A stretch of 64,000 nt of DNA, taken from positions 620,001 through 684,000 of the forward strand of contig JAXGLD010000001.1 in assembly GCA_040769385.1 (NCBI GenBank), written 5' to 3'. This DNA is from PHAA01 sp022706565. Lineage in GTDB: Bacteria > Bacillota > Syntrophomonadia > Syntrophomonadales > Syntrophomonadaceae. Both the position numbers and the translations under genes were made by a program. Shown piece by piece: positions 51,993 to 60,691 of the stretch (positions within the stretch are counted from its first letter, which is position 1; each line of letters begins with the position of its first letter). Under the pieces are notes generated by a model. The model searched no databases. It was not told the DNA's origin and was given only the letters and a program-made list of their open reading frames with translations.

Positions 51993-52841
51993 GTGAGAGA
52001 GATTACGGAGAGTAAAATCCAGGCAGTAGAAGCCCGGGCAGCTGCACTGCGTCGGCATATAATAAGCATGCTGGGGGAGGCAGGTTCGGGACACACCGGG
52101 GGTTCCTTGTCCAGCGCCGATATAGTAGCTTGCCTCTATTTTTGGGAAATGAAAGTCGACCCGGAGCAGCCTCGTAAACCGGACCGGGACCGTTTTGTTT
52201 TGAGCAAAGGACACGCCGCCCCGGTACTGTACGCCGCCCTGGCGGAAAAGGGGTTTTTTCCGGTCAGTGAGCTGAATAGCCTCCGCAAGCTGGGCAGCCG
52301 TCTGCAGGGACATCCGGACATGAATAAATTGCCGGGGGTGGAAGCTTCGACTGGATCCTTGGGACAGGGTATCTCCTGGGCGGTCGGTATGGCCTTGGCC
52401 GAAAAGATGAATGGACCTGACCGCAACCGGATTTACGCCCTGCTGGGTGATGGGGAAATCGAGGAGGGCATTGTCTGGGAGGCTTTGATGGCTGCGGCTC
52501 ATTACAAGCTGGACAACCTGACCGTCTTCCTGGATCACAACCGTCTCCAGATAGACGGGCTCATTGCCGAGGTCATGTCGCCGGAACCGGTGGCGGACAA
52601 ATTCAGGGCTTTCGGATGGGAAACCTTGGCCATCGACGGCCATGACGTCAGCCAGATCATGCAGGCATTGGAATTGGCCCGCAGTACAACCGGCAGGCCC
52701 ACAGCCATTATTGCCGATACCGTAAAAGGCAAAGGCTGCTCCTTCATGGAGAACAAAGCCGAGTGGCATGGTACCGCCCCTAACCGTGAGCAGACCATTC
52801 AAGCTTTGGAGGAACTGGGAGTCAGTTCCCAGCGGGCGTAA
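51993..52841 (+). CDS. Transketolase, N-terminal (TPP-binding) subunit
   Basis: The N-terminal half of a split transketolase, transferring two-carbon units in the pentose phosphate pathway. 282 residues with GSGHTGGSLSSADIVACLYF, LSKGHAAPVLYAALAEKG, GSLGQGISWAVGMALAEK and the TPP/Mg motif GDGEIEEGIVWEALMAAAHYKLDNLTVFLDHN. GTG 51993 follows GGGAGG. The second subunit begins 56 bp after its end; both are needed for an active site. Split transketolases are common in Clostridia and archaea. Confidence 0.95.
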   Translation: MREITESKIQAVEARAAALRRHIISMLGEAGSGHTGGSLSSADIVACLYFWEMKVDPEQPRKPDRDRFVLSKGHAAPVLYAALAEKGFFPVSELNSLRKLGSRLQGHPDMNKLPGVEASTGSLGQGISWAVGMALAEKMNGPDRNRIYALLGDGEIEEGIVWEALMAAAHYKLDNLTVFLDHNRLQIDGLIAEVMSPEPVADKFRAFGWETLAIDGHDVSQIMQALELARSTTGRPTAIIADTVKGKGCSFMENKAEWHGTAPNREQTIQALEELGVSSQRA

Positions 52842-52897
52842 GCCATTTTCTGTAAACAGTTGTTGAACCAATTGTCATTATTTAAGGGGGAACTGAT

Positions 52898-53833
52898 TTG
52901 GAAAAGCAAGCCACCCGGGATGCCTATGGGAAGGCTTTGGTCGAGTTGGGACGAAAGTACAGCGATGTAGTGGTATTGGACGCGGATCTGTCTAAATCAA
53001 CCAAGACAGCTGATTTTGCCAAGGTGTTTCCGGATCGTTTTATAAATGCCGGGATTGCCGAGCAGAATATGATGGGGATGGCAGCAGGTCTGGCTGCCTC
53101 GGGAAAGGTGCCGTACGCCAGCTCTTTCGCGATATTTGCGACGGGGAGGGCTTTTGAAATCGTCCGCAATTCACTGGCCTACGCCAACCTGAATGTAAAG
53201 ATATGCGCTACTCATGCCGGACTTACGGTTGGCGAGGATGGGGGTTCGCATCAATCAGTGGAAGACCTGGCTATCATGCGCTGCATTCCCAATATCACCG
53301 TGGTGGCTCCCGCTGATGGTGCTTCCACCCGGCAGGCGGTAGAAGCTATCTATCATCACCCCGGCCCGGTGTACCTAAGGCTGGGTCGCCCGGCGGTGCC
53401 GGTAATATATGATGAAAGCTTGAATTTCCGCATCGGCCGCGGTATCGTGCTGCGCGGCGGGAAGGATGCGACCCTGATCGGCTGTGGAATAATGGTTGCC
53501 AAGTGCCTGGAGGCAGCTGATCGGTTGCGGGCGGAGGGAATCGATGTCTCCGTAGTCGATATGCATACCATCAAACCCATTGACAGGGATTTAATTGCCC
53601 GCAAGGCTCACGAGACGGGGGCTATCCTGACCGTGGAGGAACACAGTGTACTAGGCGGATTGGGCGGCGCCGTTTGTGAAGTGGTTTGTGAACAATTCCC
53701 GGTTCCGGTAATGAGGATGGGCATCAAAGACCAGTTCGGCCAATCCGGAAACCCCGATGAATTACTGGAATATTATGGTCTGACTGTCGACATGATCGTG
53801 GCCAACACCCGAATACTGGTGTCGAAGAAATAA
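52898..53833 (+). CDS. Transketolase, C-terminal subunit
   Basis: Partner of the preceding gene: 311 residues with the pyrimidine-binding domain (VVVLDADLSKSTKTADFAKVFPDRFINAGIAEQNMMGMAAGLAASGKVPYASSF), the GEDGGSHQSVEDLAIMR segment with the conserved His, and the C-terminal transketolase domain (VSVVDMHTIKPID...). The start is TTG 52898 after AAGGGGG. A strong terminator follows, which separates the operon from ftsE. Confidence 0.95.
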   Translation: MEKQATRDAYGKALVELGRKYSDVVVLDADLSKSTKTADFAKVFPDRFINAGIAEQNMMGMAAGLAASGKVPYASSFAIFATGRAFEIVRNSLAYANLNVKICATHAGLTVGEDGGSHQSVEDLAIMRCIPNITVVAPADGASTRQAVEAIYHHPGPVYLRLGRPAVPVIYDESLNFRIGRGIVLRGGKDATLIGCGIMVAKCLEAADRLRAEGIDVSVVDMHTIKPIDRDLIARKAHETGAILTVEEHSVLGGLGGAVCEVVCEQFPVPVMRMGIKDQFGQSGNPDELLEYYGLTVDMIVANTRILVSKK

Positions 53834-53864
53834 ATTCCTAAGGGAAAACAGGATAGTTTTGCAG

Positions 53865-53891
53865 AAACCACCTATTAAAGGTGGTTTTTTT
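53865..53891 (+). terminator. Rho-independent terminator of the transketolase operon
   Basis: AAACCACCT and AGGTGGTTT form a 9-bp stem with a 5-nt loop, followed by a T run. Confidence 0.9.
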
Positions 53892-53969
53892 GTATTATCA
53901 TAAGAACGATGGACATCTAATCGTTCGGCAGGACGGATGTCACGGCGTACATATATTCCGGAGGAATCA

Positions 53970-54644
53970 ATGCTGGTCCAATTCTACAATGTCACTAAAG
54001 TCTATAGCAATGGGGTAAAAGCTCTCAACGACGTTTCTTTAAAGATAGACCAGGGTGAATTCATCTTTCTCATGGGTCCCAGTGGGGCCGGCAAGTCTAC
54101 CTTTATAAAGATGCTATTCCGGGAGGAGAAGCCCACCCAGGGACAGATTTTCATATCCTCACGCAGTATCGTGCGCATGAAACGCGGTGAAGTTCCTTAC
54201 CTGCGGCGCAGCATGGGGGTAGTCTTTCAGGACTTCAAACTGCTAGAGAACAAGACCGTAGCCGAGAATATTGCTTTTGCAATGAAAGTGGTCGGGGCCA
54301 GCAACCGTGAGATTGCAGTCCGGACGGCGGAAGTAATAGGTATGGTCGGCTTGACCGGTAAAGAGAACTCCTTCCCCGGACAGCTTTCCGGCGGCGAGCA
54401 GCAGAGAGTGGGGATAGCCAGGGCGATAGCCAATCGACCCCTCCTGCTTATAGCGGATGAACCTTCCGGTAACCTGGATATGGATACGGCAACAGGGATA
54501 ATGGATTTGCTTTACGACATCAACCGCAAAGGTACGACTGTAGTTATGGCCACCCATGCCCGCGAACTGGTGAGGGATGCGGGCAAACGCATCATCACCC
54601 TGGAGGCTGGGCGGGTCGTTTCCGATCTTTGTACCCTGGAGTAG
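53970..54644 (+). CDS. ftsE: Cell division ABC transporter ATP-binding protein
   Basis: ATPase of the FtsEX complex, which transmits a cytosolic signal to a wall hydrolase outside the membrane. 224 residues with Walker A GPSGAGKST, Q-loop VVFQDFKLL, signature LSGGEQQR, Walker B LLLIADEPSGNLD and the switch ATHARELV. CGGAGGA precedes ATG 53970; the TTG at 53937 would add eleven non-conserved residues. ftsX begins 5 bp later and an M23 peptidase follows, giving the typical division cluster. Confidence 0.97.
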   Translation: MLVQFYNVTKVYSNGVKALNDVSLKIDQGEFIFLMGPSGAGKSTFIKMLFREEKPTQGQIFISSRSIVRMKRGEVPYLRRSMGVVFQDFKLLENKTVAENIAFAMKVVGASNREIAVRTAEVIGMVGLTGKENSFPGQLSGGEQQRVGIARAIANRPLLLIADEPSGNLDMDTATGIMDLLYDINRKGTTVVMATHARELVRDAGKRIITLEAGRVVSDLCTLE

Positions 54645-54649
54645 CAGCA

Positions 54650-55537
54650 ATGAACTTGAAGAATTTCGGCTATTTTATCAAAGAAGCATTGATATCCATG
54701 TCACGCAACCGGGTATTAAGTCTGGCTACCGTAACGACCATGGCTATCTGCATTTTATTTCTGGGGGTAGCCGTCTTATTGACTATCAATGCCGGCAACT
54801 TCATGAACCAGTTGGAGTCGGATATTCAGATGATCGCCTACCTGGACGATGCTTTGACTGATAATGAGTTGCAAGCTATCGAGTCAGTTATCAAGGACAC
54901 CGCCGGGGTGCAGGAGGTTACCTTCGTACCCAAGGAGGAAGCGCTGCAGAGGCTGCAGGCCAAATTCTCCGAGGAAGACTATGATTTGCAGCAAACCCTG
55001 GGTAAAAATCCGCTGCCCAATAGCTTTGAAATAAAGGCGGTGAACCCCCAGGAGGTAGCCCAGGTAGCCCAGGTGATCGGTGAGATCCCGGGGATATATA
55101 AGGTCAATTACGGGCAGGGTGTGGTGGAGCGACTGTTCCAGGTAACCAAATGGGTGCGGATCCTCAGCATTGTGTTTATGGTGATCCTGGCTCTAGGAGC
55201 GATTTTCCTTATCGCCACCACCATCAGATTAGCTATCTTTTCCCGCCGTAAGGAAATATATCTGATGAAGCTGATCGGCGCCACCGACTGGTTTGTACGC
55301 TGGCCTTTCTTTATCGAAGGAATACTGATTGGCGTGATTGGAGCTTTGATAGCCATCGGTCTGCTATCGGGTGGCTACACATCTTTGATCAATAACGCCC
55401 AGACAGCATTGTTTTTTATTCCTTTGGTCAGTCAGCAGAGCATTTTGATCCAGGTTTATCTGGCGTTGGCAGCTGTAGGGGTTTCTTTAGGTACCATAGG
55501 AACGTATATATCTATAAACCGCTTTTTGAATGTATAG
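54650..55537 (+). CDS. ftsX: Cell division ABC transporter permease
   Basis: Membrane partner of FtsE. 295 residues: short cytosolic N-terminus with FIKEALISMSRNRVLSLATVTTMAI, TM1, a large extracellular domain (about 48-165), then TM2-4. FtsX does not transport; its outer domain activates a peptidoglycan hydrolase. The ATG is 5 bp after the ftsE stop, with GGAG inside the ftsE end. The next gene, an M23 peptidase with coiled coil, is the probable effector. Confidence 0.96.
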   Translation: MNLKNFGYFIKEALISMSRNRVLSLATVTTMAICILFLGVAVLLTINAGNFMNQLESDIQMIAYLDDALTDNELQAIESVIKDTAGVQEVTFVPKEEALQRLQAKFSEEDYDLQQTLGKNPLPNSFEIKAVNPQEVAQVAQVIGEIPGIYKVNYGQGVVERLFQVTKWVRILSIVFMVILALGAIFLIATTIRLAIFSRRKEIYLMKLIGATDWFVRWPFFIEGILIGVIGALIAIGLLSGGYTSLINNAQTALFFIPLVSQQSILIQVYLALAAVGVSLGTIGTYISINRFLNV

Positions 55538-55590
55538 TCGCACACGAGTGATATATTGACGGAGATTTGGAGAGGGGGAAATACTGACTT

Positions 55591-56718
55591 ATGCGAAGCC
55601 AAAGAGTCTTGCTGGTACTTGTCGCCATAACAATGATGATGGTTATGATTCTTCCGGTTAATGCCGACCAGCTAAGCGACCAGCAGAAACTGCTGGACAG
55701 CTTGAATAAGAGGTTGGATGCGACCCAGAAGAACCTGAACCAAGCCTCCCGGGCCGAGAAAACCATCCTCGGCGAGGTGAAAGACATCGAACAGACTGCC
55801 GAACAAACCCAGCAGGATATTGATGAATTGAATAGTAAAATCGCCCGTTTGCAGAGCCGGATCGCAACTCTGAACAAAGAGATAAAAGTCCATCAGGAAG
55901 AGTTGGACAAGCAGGTAGCTATACTTGGGGAAAGACTGGTAGTAATCTACGAACAGGGGGACACCTCATACCTGGAGGTCTTGTTGGGAGCCACCGATAT
56001 CAAGGATCTGATTACCCGGATGGATATGCTGAGCGCTATCATCGACCAGGATAAAGAGTTGATCGATGACATCAACCTGCGCAAAAAAGAACTCGACAAT
56101 AAGAAGGCCGACTTGGATGTTCAGCAGAGAGAACTGGAATCCGCGCGGGTGACCCTCGTCGAAAAGAAGAAAAAACTGGCTGAACAATTAAAACTGAAGA
56201 AGGAGACACTGTCCAGCGTCCAACAGGAAAAGGCCAAGTATGCTCAAGCCATGGAGGAATTGGAGCGGGCTTCCGCGGAAGCCGAGGCCATGATCCTCAG
56301 GCTGCAGGGCAAAGGGGGCAGCATCGGGACCGGCACTTATACCTGGCCTGCACCCGGCTATCGCAACATTACCTCGTCTTATGGGATGAGATACCATCCT
56401 ATTCTGAAGGTCAACAAGCTGCATACCGGCATCGATATCGGAGCACCCAGCGGGGCCAAGATCGTAGCAGCGGATAGCGGTACAGTCATTTATTCAGGTT
56501 GGTTGGGCGCCTATGGCAACGCCATAATTATCGATCATGGAGCGGGGATTTCTACCCTTTATGGTCACCAGTCGGCACGTTTGGTAAGTGTAGGAGCCAA
56601 GGTAACCAAAGGGCAGACGATAGGAAAGGTCGGCAGCACCGGATGGAGCACTGGGCCTCATCTCCATTTCGAGGTGAGAAAGAACGGCAATCCGATCAAT
56701 CCCAGATCTTATGTCTAA
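55591..56718 (+). CDS. Coiled-coil M23 murein hydrolase (EnvC/PcsB-like)
   Basis: A 375-residue secreted protein: signal peptide (about 1-25), a long antiparallel coiled coil (about 28-225), short linker, then the LytM/M23 peptidase domain (about 250-372). The domain has ITSSYGMRYHPIL, HTGIDIGAP (zinc His and Asp) and GPHLHFEVRKNG (HxH). All the LytM zinc and catalytic positions are present, so unlike E. coli EnvC, which is degenerate, this one is probably an active endopeptidase. Position directly after ftsX and the coiled coil indicate activation by FtsEX at the division site. Its own terminator follows. Confidence 0.92.
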   Translation: MRSQRVLLVLVAITMMMVMILPVNADQLSDQQKLLDSLNKRLDATQKNLNQASRAEKTILGEVKDIEQTAEQTQQDIDELNSKIARLQSRIATLNKEIKVHQEELDKQVAILGERLVVIYEQGDTSYLEVLLGATDIKDLITRMDMLSAIIDQDKELIDDINLRKKELDNKKADLDVQQRELESARVTLVEKKKKLAEQLKLKKETLSSVQQEKAKYAQAMEELERASAEAEAMILRLQGKGGSIGTGTYTWPAPGYRNITSSYGMRYHPILKVNKLHTGIDIGAPSGAKIVAADSGTVIYSGWLGAYGNAIIIDHGAGISTLYGHQSARLVSVGAKVTKGQTIGKVGSTGWSTGPHLHFEVRKNGNPINPRSYV

Positions 56719-56776
56719 ACACGGAAACGGAGGCAGGGTTGTCACAACGCCTTGCTAGTGTCGAAACCAATCACAA

Positions 56777-56810
56777 AGGCCAGGATTTTTCAATATCCTG
56801 GCCTATTTTT
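56777..56810 (+). terminator. Terminator after the M23 peptidase gene
   Basis: AGGCCAGGAT and ATCCTGGCCT form a 10-bp perfect stem with an 8-nt loop, followed by ATTTTT. Confidence 0.88.
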
Positions 56811-56917
56811 ATTGGCACTGATGAACAGAGCTTCATTGTTTTGCCGGCTCGATTGGAGTAACATAGATTCATGTAACATAATCCCGAGCGGGTGATAATA
56901 AACTAGAGCATGGTGAT

Positions 56918-58066
56918 GTGGTGTTGATAAACAAAACTTTGAGATTCATGGCTGGTATCCTAGCCGCGATTGGCCTGGGCGTAGTGCTGCTGACTGGATA
57001 TGCGTTGGGAACCAATTGGAGTGGTTGGAGCACCCTGTTTAGCGTAATGGGCCTGATCGAGACCGTCTCCCTGAACCAACCACCAGCAGAAAAGATGCTG
57101 GAAGGAGCGGCTATGGGGATCGTGGCTTCGCTGGAGGATCCCTATTCACGCTATCTTGAGAAGAGCCAGTGGGAGGAATTGCAGCTACAGCTAAGCGCAG
57201 AGTTCGGTGGTATAGGCGTCTATTTGATCGAGACGGAAGAGGGTAAGTTGACGATTGTGTCTCCCATCAAGGGAACCCCTGCAGAGAGGGCCGGCCTTAA
57301 GAACGGTGACATTGTAACCCAGATAAACGCCGTCAGCACTTATGGGATGACCCAGGATGATGCGGTCCACCTGATGCGGGGGGACCCCGGCACCCAAGTG
57401 GATATCGTAGTCTATCGGCCTGAGGAAAGTCGTGAGATAGAGTTTAAGATCATCCGGGAGATTATAAACGTACCTTCAGTCGAAGATAAGATAGTAAATC
57501 AGCAACCCCTCTTGGGATATATTAGACTGAACCAGTTCCATGCCCGTTCCGCCCAGGAGATAGCAGCCAGCCTAAACAATATGGAAACGCAGCAAGTAAA
57601 AGGATTGATCCTTGATTTGCGGGACAATGGCGGCGGTGACTTTGACGCCTCGGTAATGATCGCTGACCTATTTCTGAATGCCAGTGAAGTGGTGAGCATA
57701 AAGGATGCGCGCGGGCAGGAGACAATACACCAAGCTTATGACGGGGCGATCGCCATCCCCATGGTGGTCCTGGTCAACAAGAACAGCGCCAGTGCCTCCG
57801 AAATATTAGCGGGCGCTTTACAGGATAATCAGCGGGCGGTTTTGGTGGGTGAAAAGACTTTTGGCAAGGGACTGGTCCAAACCGTCTATCCTTTGGCCGA
57901 CGGCGGGGCTTTGAAGCTGACCACCCAAAAATACTATACTCCCAATGGAACAGACATCAATGAGATCGGAATAAATCCGGACATTGTAGTACAAAATGCA
58001 GATACGGGTGACCATGATCTGCAACTGGAAAGAGCTATCGAGTACTTGAAACAGAAGACCTCATGA
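56918..58066 (+). CDS. C-terminal processing peptidase (S41, CtpA/CtpB-like)
   Basis: Membrane-anchored serine protease with a PDZ domain. 382 residues: N-terminal membrane anchor (about 10-30), PDZ (about 95-170, EFGGIGVYL and PAERAGLKNGDIV), then the S41 core. The Ser-Lys-Gln catalytic residues align as Ser292 (NKNSASASEI), Lys317 and Gln321 (TFGKGLVQ). In Bacillus the orthologue CtpB sits at the same locus and processes a sporulation regulator. GTG 56918, GTG 56921 and TTG 56924 are all in frame; the exact start is unclear. It overlaps nothing and is 19 bp from the next gene. Confidence 0.93.
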   Translation: MVLINKTLRFMAGILAAIGLGVVLLTGYALGTNWSGWSTLFSVMGLIETVSLNQPPAEKMLEGAAMGIVASLEDPYSRYLEKSQWEELQLQLSAEFGGIGVYLIETEEGKLTIVSPIKGTPAERAGLKNGDIVTQINAVSTYGMTQDDAVHLMRGDPGTQVDIVVYRPEESREIEFKIIREIINVPSVEDKIVNQQPLLGYIRLNQFHARSAQEIAASLNNMETQQVKGLILDLRDNGGGDFDASVMIADLFLNASEVVSIKDARGQETIHQAYDGAIAIPMVVLVNKNSASASEILAGALQDNQRAVLVGEKTFGKGLVQTVYPLADGGALKLTTQKYYTPNGTDINEIGINPDIVVQNADTGDHDLQLERAIEYLKQKTS

Positions 58067-58085
58067 CTTCTATCAATAGGGGGGC

Positions 58086-59339
58086 GTGACGTTGGAATTC
58101 TTTTTCGCCATCCTGAAAGAAATGGGGCGGGTGTTGGTAAATAACCTGACATCCCCCTCTTTTTTATTTTTATATGCTCTTCTATTCGGGTTGGTTGCAC
58201 TGCAATACCGAAGACTGCAGACAACCTCGGAATCCATGTTGCAGTGCAGTAAAAATGTCTATATGAAAACCGCATTGCTCTCTACTCTGCTGGGCTTGGC
58301 GGGTGGTGTGACCGGCAGCTTGGTGCTCATTTTTTTGGGGGTGGATCTGACTGGTATCGCCGTGGGGCAATTATGGCTGGTTGCGTTTCTATTGATGCTG
58401 ATCAAACCCCGTTTCCTGTGTTTCGCTTATGCCGCCGGACTCATCAGCGTTGCCAGCCTGCTCACCGGTTACCCGACTGTAAATATCCCGCAATTGATGG
58501 GATTGGTGGGGGTGCTGCACTTGGTGGAAAGCCTGCTGATTTTCGTGAGCGGTTCAATTAGCCCCTGGCCGATCTATATAAATAAGAACGGTAAGATGAG
58601 AGGCGGATTCAACCTGCAGCAATTCTGGCCCATTCCCCTGGTGGCATTGATAACTGTGGGAGTAATCGAACCCCGGGGAGCTATCCTGACCCCGGATTGG
58701 TGGCCCCTGCTAAGAGGGGGGACCAGTTTGGGACAGAGCCACACCTATATTTTGATCCCCGTGCTGGCCATACTGGGTTATGGGGAAATTACTACTACCA
58801 GGACACCCATGCAGGCAGTGCGGAAATCATCCTGGCATTTGCTCGTTTACAGCACCGGACTTATTATATTGTCGGTGCTGGCTTCCCGTTACAGCCTGCT
58901 GTTGCCCCTGGTTGCCCTATACAGCCCCATCGGACACGAACTGGTCATTTGGATGGGCATGAGGTCGGAAACCCGGGCGCCTTTGTTTATATCGCCGGCG
59001 CAAGGGGTAATGATCCTGGACGTAGTGCCAGGGACCCCCGCTTATGCTCAAGGTTTGCGTTCGCGCGACTTAATCCTGAAAGCGAACGGAGAACCTGTGA
59101 ATAATTTCCAGGAATTGATCGGCTTGGCCAACCAGCCGGGTAAAACCCTGCTGCTGGAAGTAGCCCGCGATCGGAAACATTTCTCGCGGCGCCTTAAATT
59201 AAGGGAAGACAGAGCTATCGGAATCATACCCGTTCCGGATGACGAAACTCAGCGGTATCTGTGCATAGCCGATGATGGGATTTTTGCAATGGTGGCCCGC
59301 CTGTGGCATCAAATCAAGTATAAAATGTTCACCTCCTGA
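58086..59339 (+). CDS. PDZ-domain polytopic membrane protein (MinJ-like)
   Basis: A 417-residue protein with seven or eight transmembrane helices (about 20-300) and a C-terminal PDZ-like domain (about 305-370; GVMILDVVPGTPAYAQGLRSRDLILKANGEPVNNFQEL). Bacillus MinJ, which bridges DivIVA and MinD at division sites, has the same plan and lies between ctpB and uvrB, as here. Sequence is divergent, so the name is by layout and synteny. GTG 58086 is very close to the GGGGGG ribosome binding site; TTG 58092 has better spacing. A role in placing the division machinery is inferred. Confidence 0.75.
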   Translation: MTLEFFFAILKEMGRVLVNNLTSPSFLFLYALLFGLVALQYRRLQTTSESMLQCSKNVYMKTALLSTLLGLAGGVTGSLVLIFLGVDLTGIAVGQLWLVAFLLMLIKPRFLCFAYAAGLISVASLLTGYPTVNIPQLMGLVGVLHLVESLLIFVSGSISPWPIYINKNGKMRGGFNLQQFWPIPLVALITVGVIEPRGAILTPDWWPLLRGGTSLGQSHTYILIPVLAILGYGEITTTRTPMQAVRKSSWHLLVYSTGLIILSVLASRYSLLLPLVALYSPIGHELVIWMGMRSETRAPLFISPAQGVMILDVVPGTPAYAQGLRSRDLILKANGEPVNNFQELIGLANQPGKTLLLEVARDRKHFSRRLKLREDRAIGIIPVPDDETQRYLCIADDGIFAMVARLWHQIKYKMFTS

Positions 59340-59386
59340 TTGCACTTCGAATATATTAGAAGAAAATTAGCGAAGAGGTGGCCGTT

Positions 59387-60454
59387 TTGAGCATACGGGG
59401 GAACACCCGCTATTGTTTTGTCAGCAGTTTCACCAGCCTGGGATTTAGAACCTTTATCCCCGATCTGGTAGATGGAATAAAGAAAGTATTCATTCTAAAG
59501 GGAGCGCCGGGAACAGGCAAAAGTACCTTCATCCGTCTGGTTGGCGAGACTCTCTCCGAACAGGGGTATGACATAGAATATTGGGTCTCATCCTTGGACC
59601 CGGTTACGCCGGACGGGGTGTATATCCCCCAACTTGATACAGCGGTTGTCAATGGCAGCCTGAAAATTCCGGTAGATCCCCAATATCCACAGGTCCGGGA
59701 AATCATGATCAACCTGGGTGAATACTGTCAGGGCATTGCTGCTGAGAGTTTCCGGACCGTCACGGAACTGCTGGACTCCATAAAGGCATCACAGGAGCAG
59801 GCGGTTCACTTTATACAAGCATCTACCGAAGCCAGGCAAGAGATTCGGCATTTTAACAGCATTCACCTGGACACAGCAGCCATCCAGGTGCTTATCGATG
59901 AGATATCCGGACGGATCATGGATTATCGGCCCGCGGAGAGACATTATTTTGCCCGTACTCTAACCCCCGATGGCATGGCCGACTATATCGATGACTTGAG
60001 CCGTGACTGTCAACAACGGTATATATTCAAAGGTTGTCCGGGAAGCGGAGGGTCGATCGTTATCGCCCAATTAATCAGCCAGGCCCGGGAGAAGGGCTAT
60101 TGGTTGGAGTATTACCATTGTGGCTTGGAGTATGATCAGCTGGTAATGGTTATTATCCGCAGCCTGCAGGTGGCTCTTATTGAGACCGATCAGGTCGATA
60201 TCGAGTCCCGCCAGGGTGATAAGGTAATAGATATGCAAAAGTACCTGCATATAGACAGCAGTGATCCCTTCTGCTTTAAGTGCAGCGAAACGAGCCGGCT
60301 TGGCGAAAGCCTGCTTCTCCAAGCCCAGCAGGAATTGGGAAATGTAAAAAAGCAAACCCGGCTGGTGAAAAAGTACTATTGTGAAGCCATGGATTTCGAG
60401 AGGCTGGATCAGAAGCGGGCCGAGGTCATAAGGGATATCCTGAAGATAGGCTGA
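59387..60454 (+). CDS. PRK06851-type ATPase with two P-loop-like domains, the second degenerate
   Basis: About 355 residues. TTG 59387 has GAGG eight bases upstream (the GTG at 59378 overlaps that ribosome binding site). An intact Walker A, LKGAPGTGKSTFIRLV, lies near residue 38. A duplicated half starts near residue 205 with FKGCPGSGGSIVIAQL, where the Walker lysine is replaced by glycine. The repeat architecture matches a poorly studied family common in spore-forming Firmicutes (PRK06851). Biochemical function is unknown; one active and one dead nucleotide site may be a feature of this copy. Downstream, 237 bp separate it from uvrB. Confidence 0.72.
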   Translation: MSIRGNTRYCFVSSFTSLGFRTFIPDLVDGIKKVFILKGAPGTGKSTFIRLVGETLSEQGYDIEYWVSSLDPVTPDGVYIPQLDTAVVNGSLKIPVDPQYPQVREIMINLGEYCQGIAAESFRTVTELLDSIKASQEQAVHFIQASTEARQEIRHFNSIHLDTAAIQVLIDEISGRIMDYRPAERHYFARTLTPDGMADYIDDLSRDCQQRYIFKGCPGSGGSIVIAQLISQAREKGYWLEYYHCGLEYDQLVMVIIRSLQVALIETDQVDIESRQGDKVIDMQKYLHIDSSDPFCFKCSETSRLGESLLLQAQQELGNVKKQTRLVKKYYCEAMDFERLDQKRAEVIRDILKIG

Positions 60455-60691
60455 TTGGGATAGGGATCACCGCAAAGCAAAGCGGCATATAATACCGGCA
60501 GCCGAATGAACCGCCTAAATGTAGTCGCCAGATGTTAATAGACAAATCATTTTAACCGCATTTCAACGAATCACTCACTCTATCAGCGAGACGAGTTAGC
60601 GCTGGTCGATAGTGTGATGCTTGAGGGAAAGCGGTTTTTTTGCCGCGCCTATAGTATAATAAACTGATATCCTAAAATTTAAGGAGCGACC

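Noticed and set aside
60455..60540. GCAAAGC core resembling a cyclic-di-GMP-I riboswitch before uvrB
   Set aside because: The partner element GGCAAACC and the paired stems are missing, and uvrB is not a typical target.
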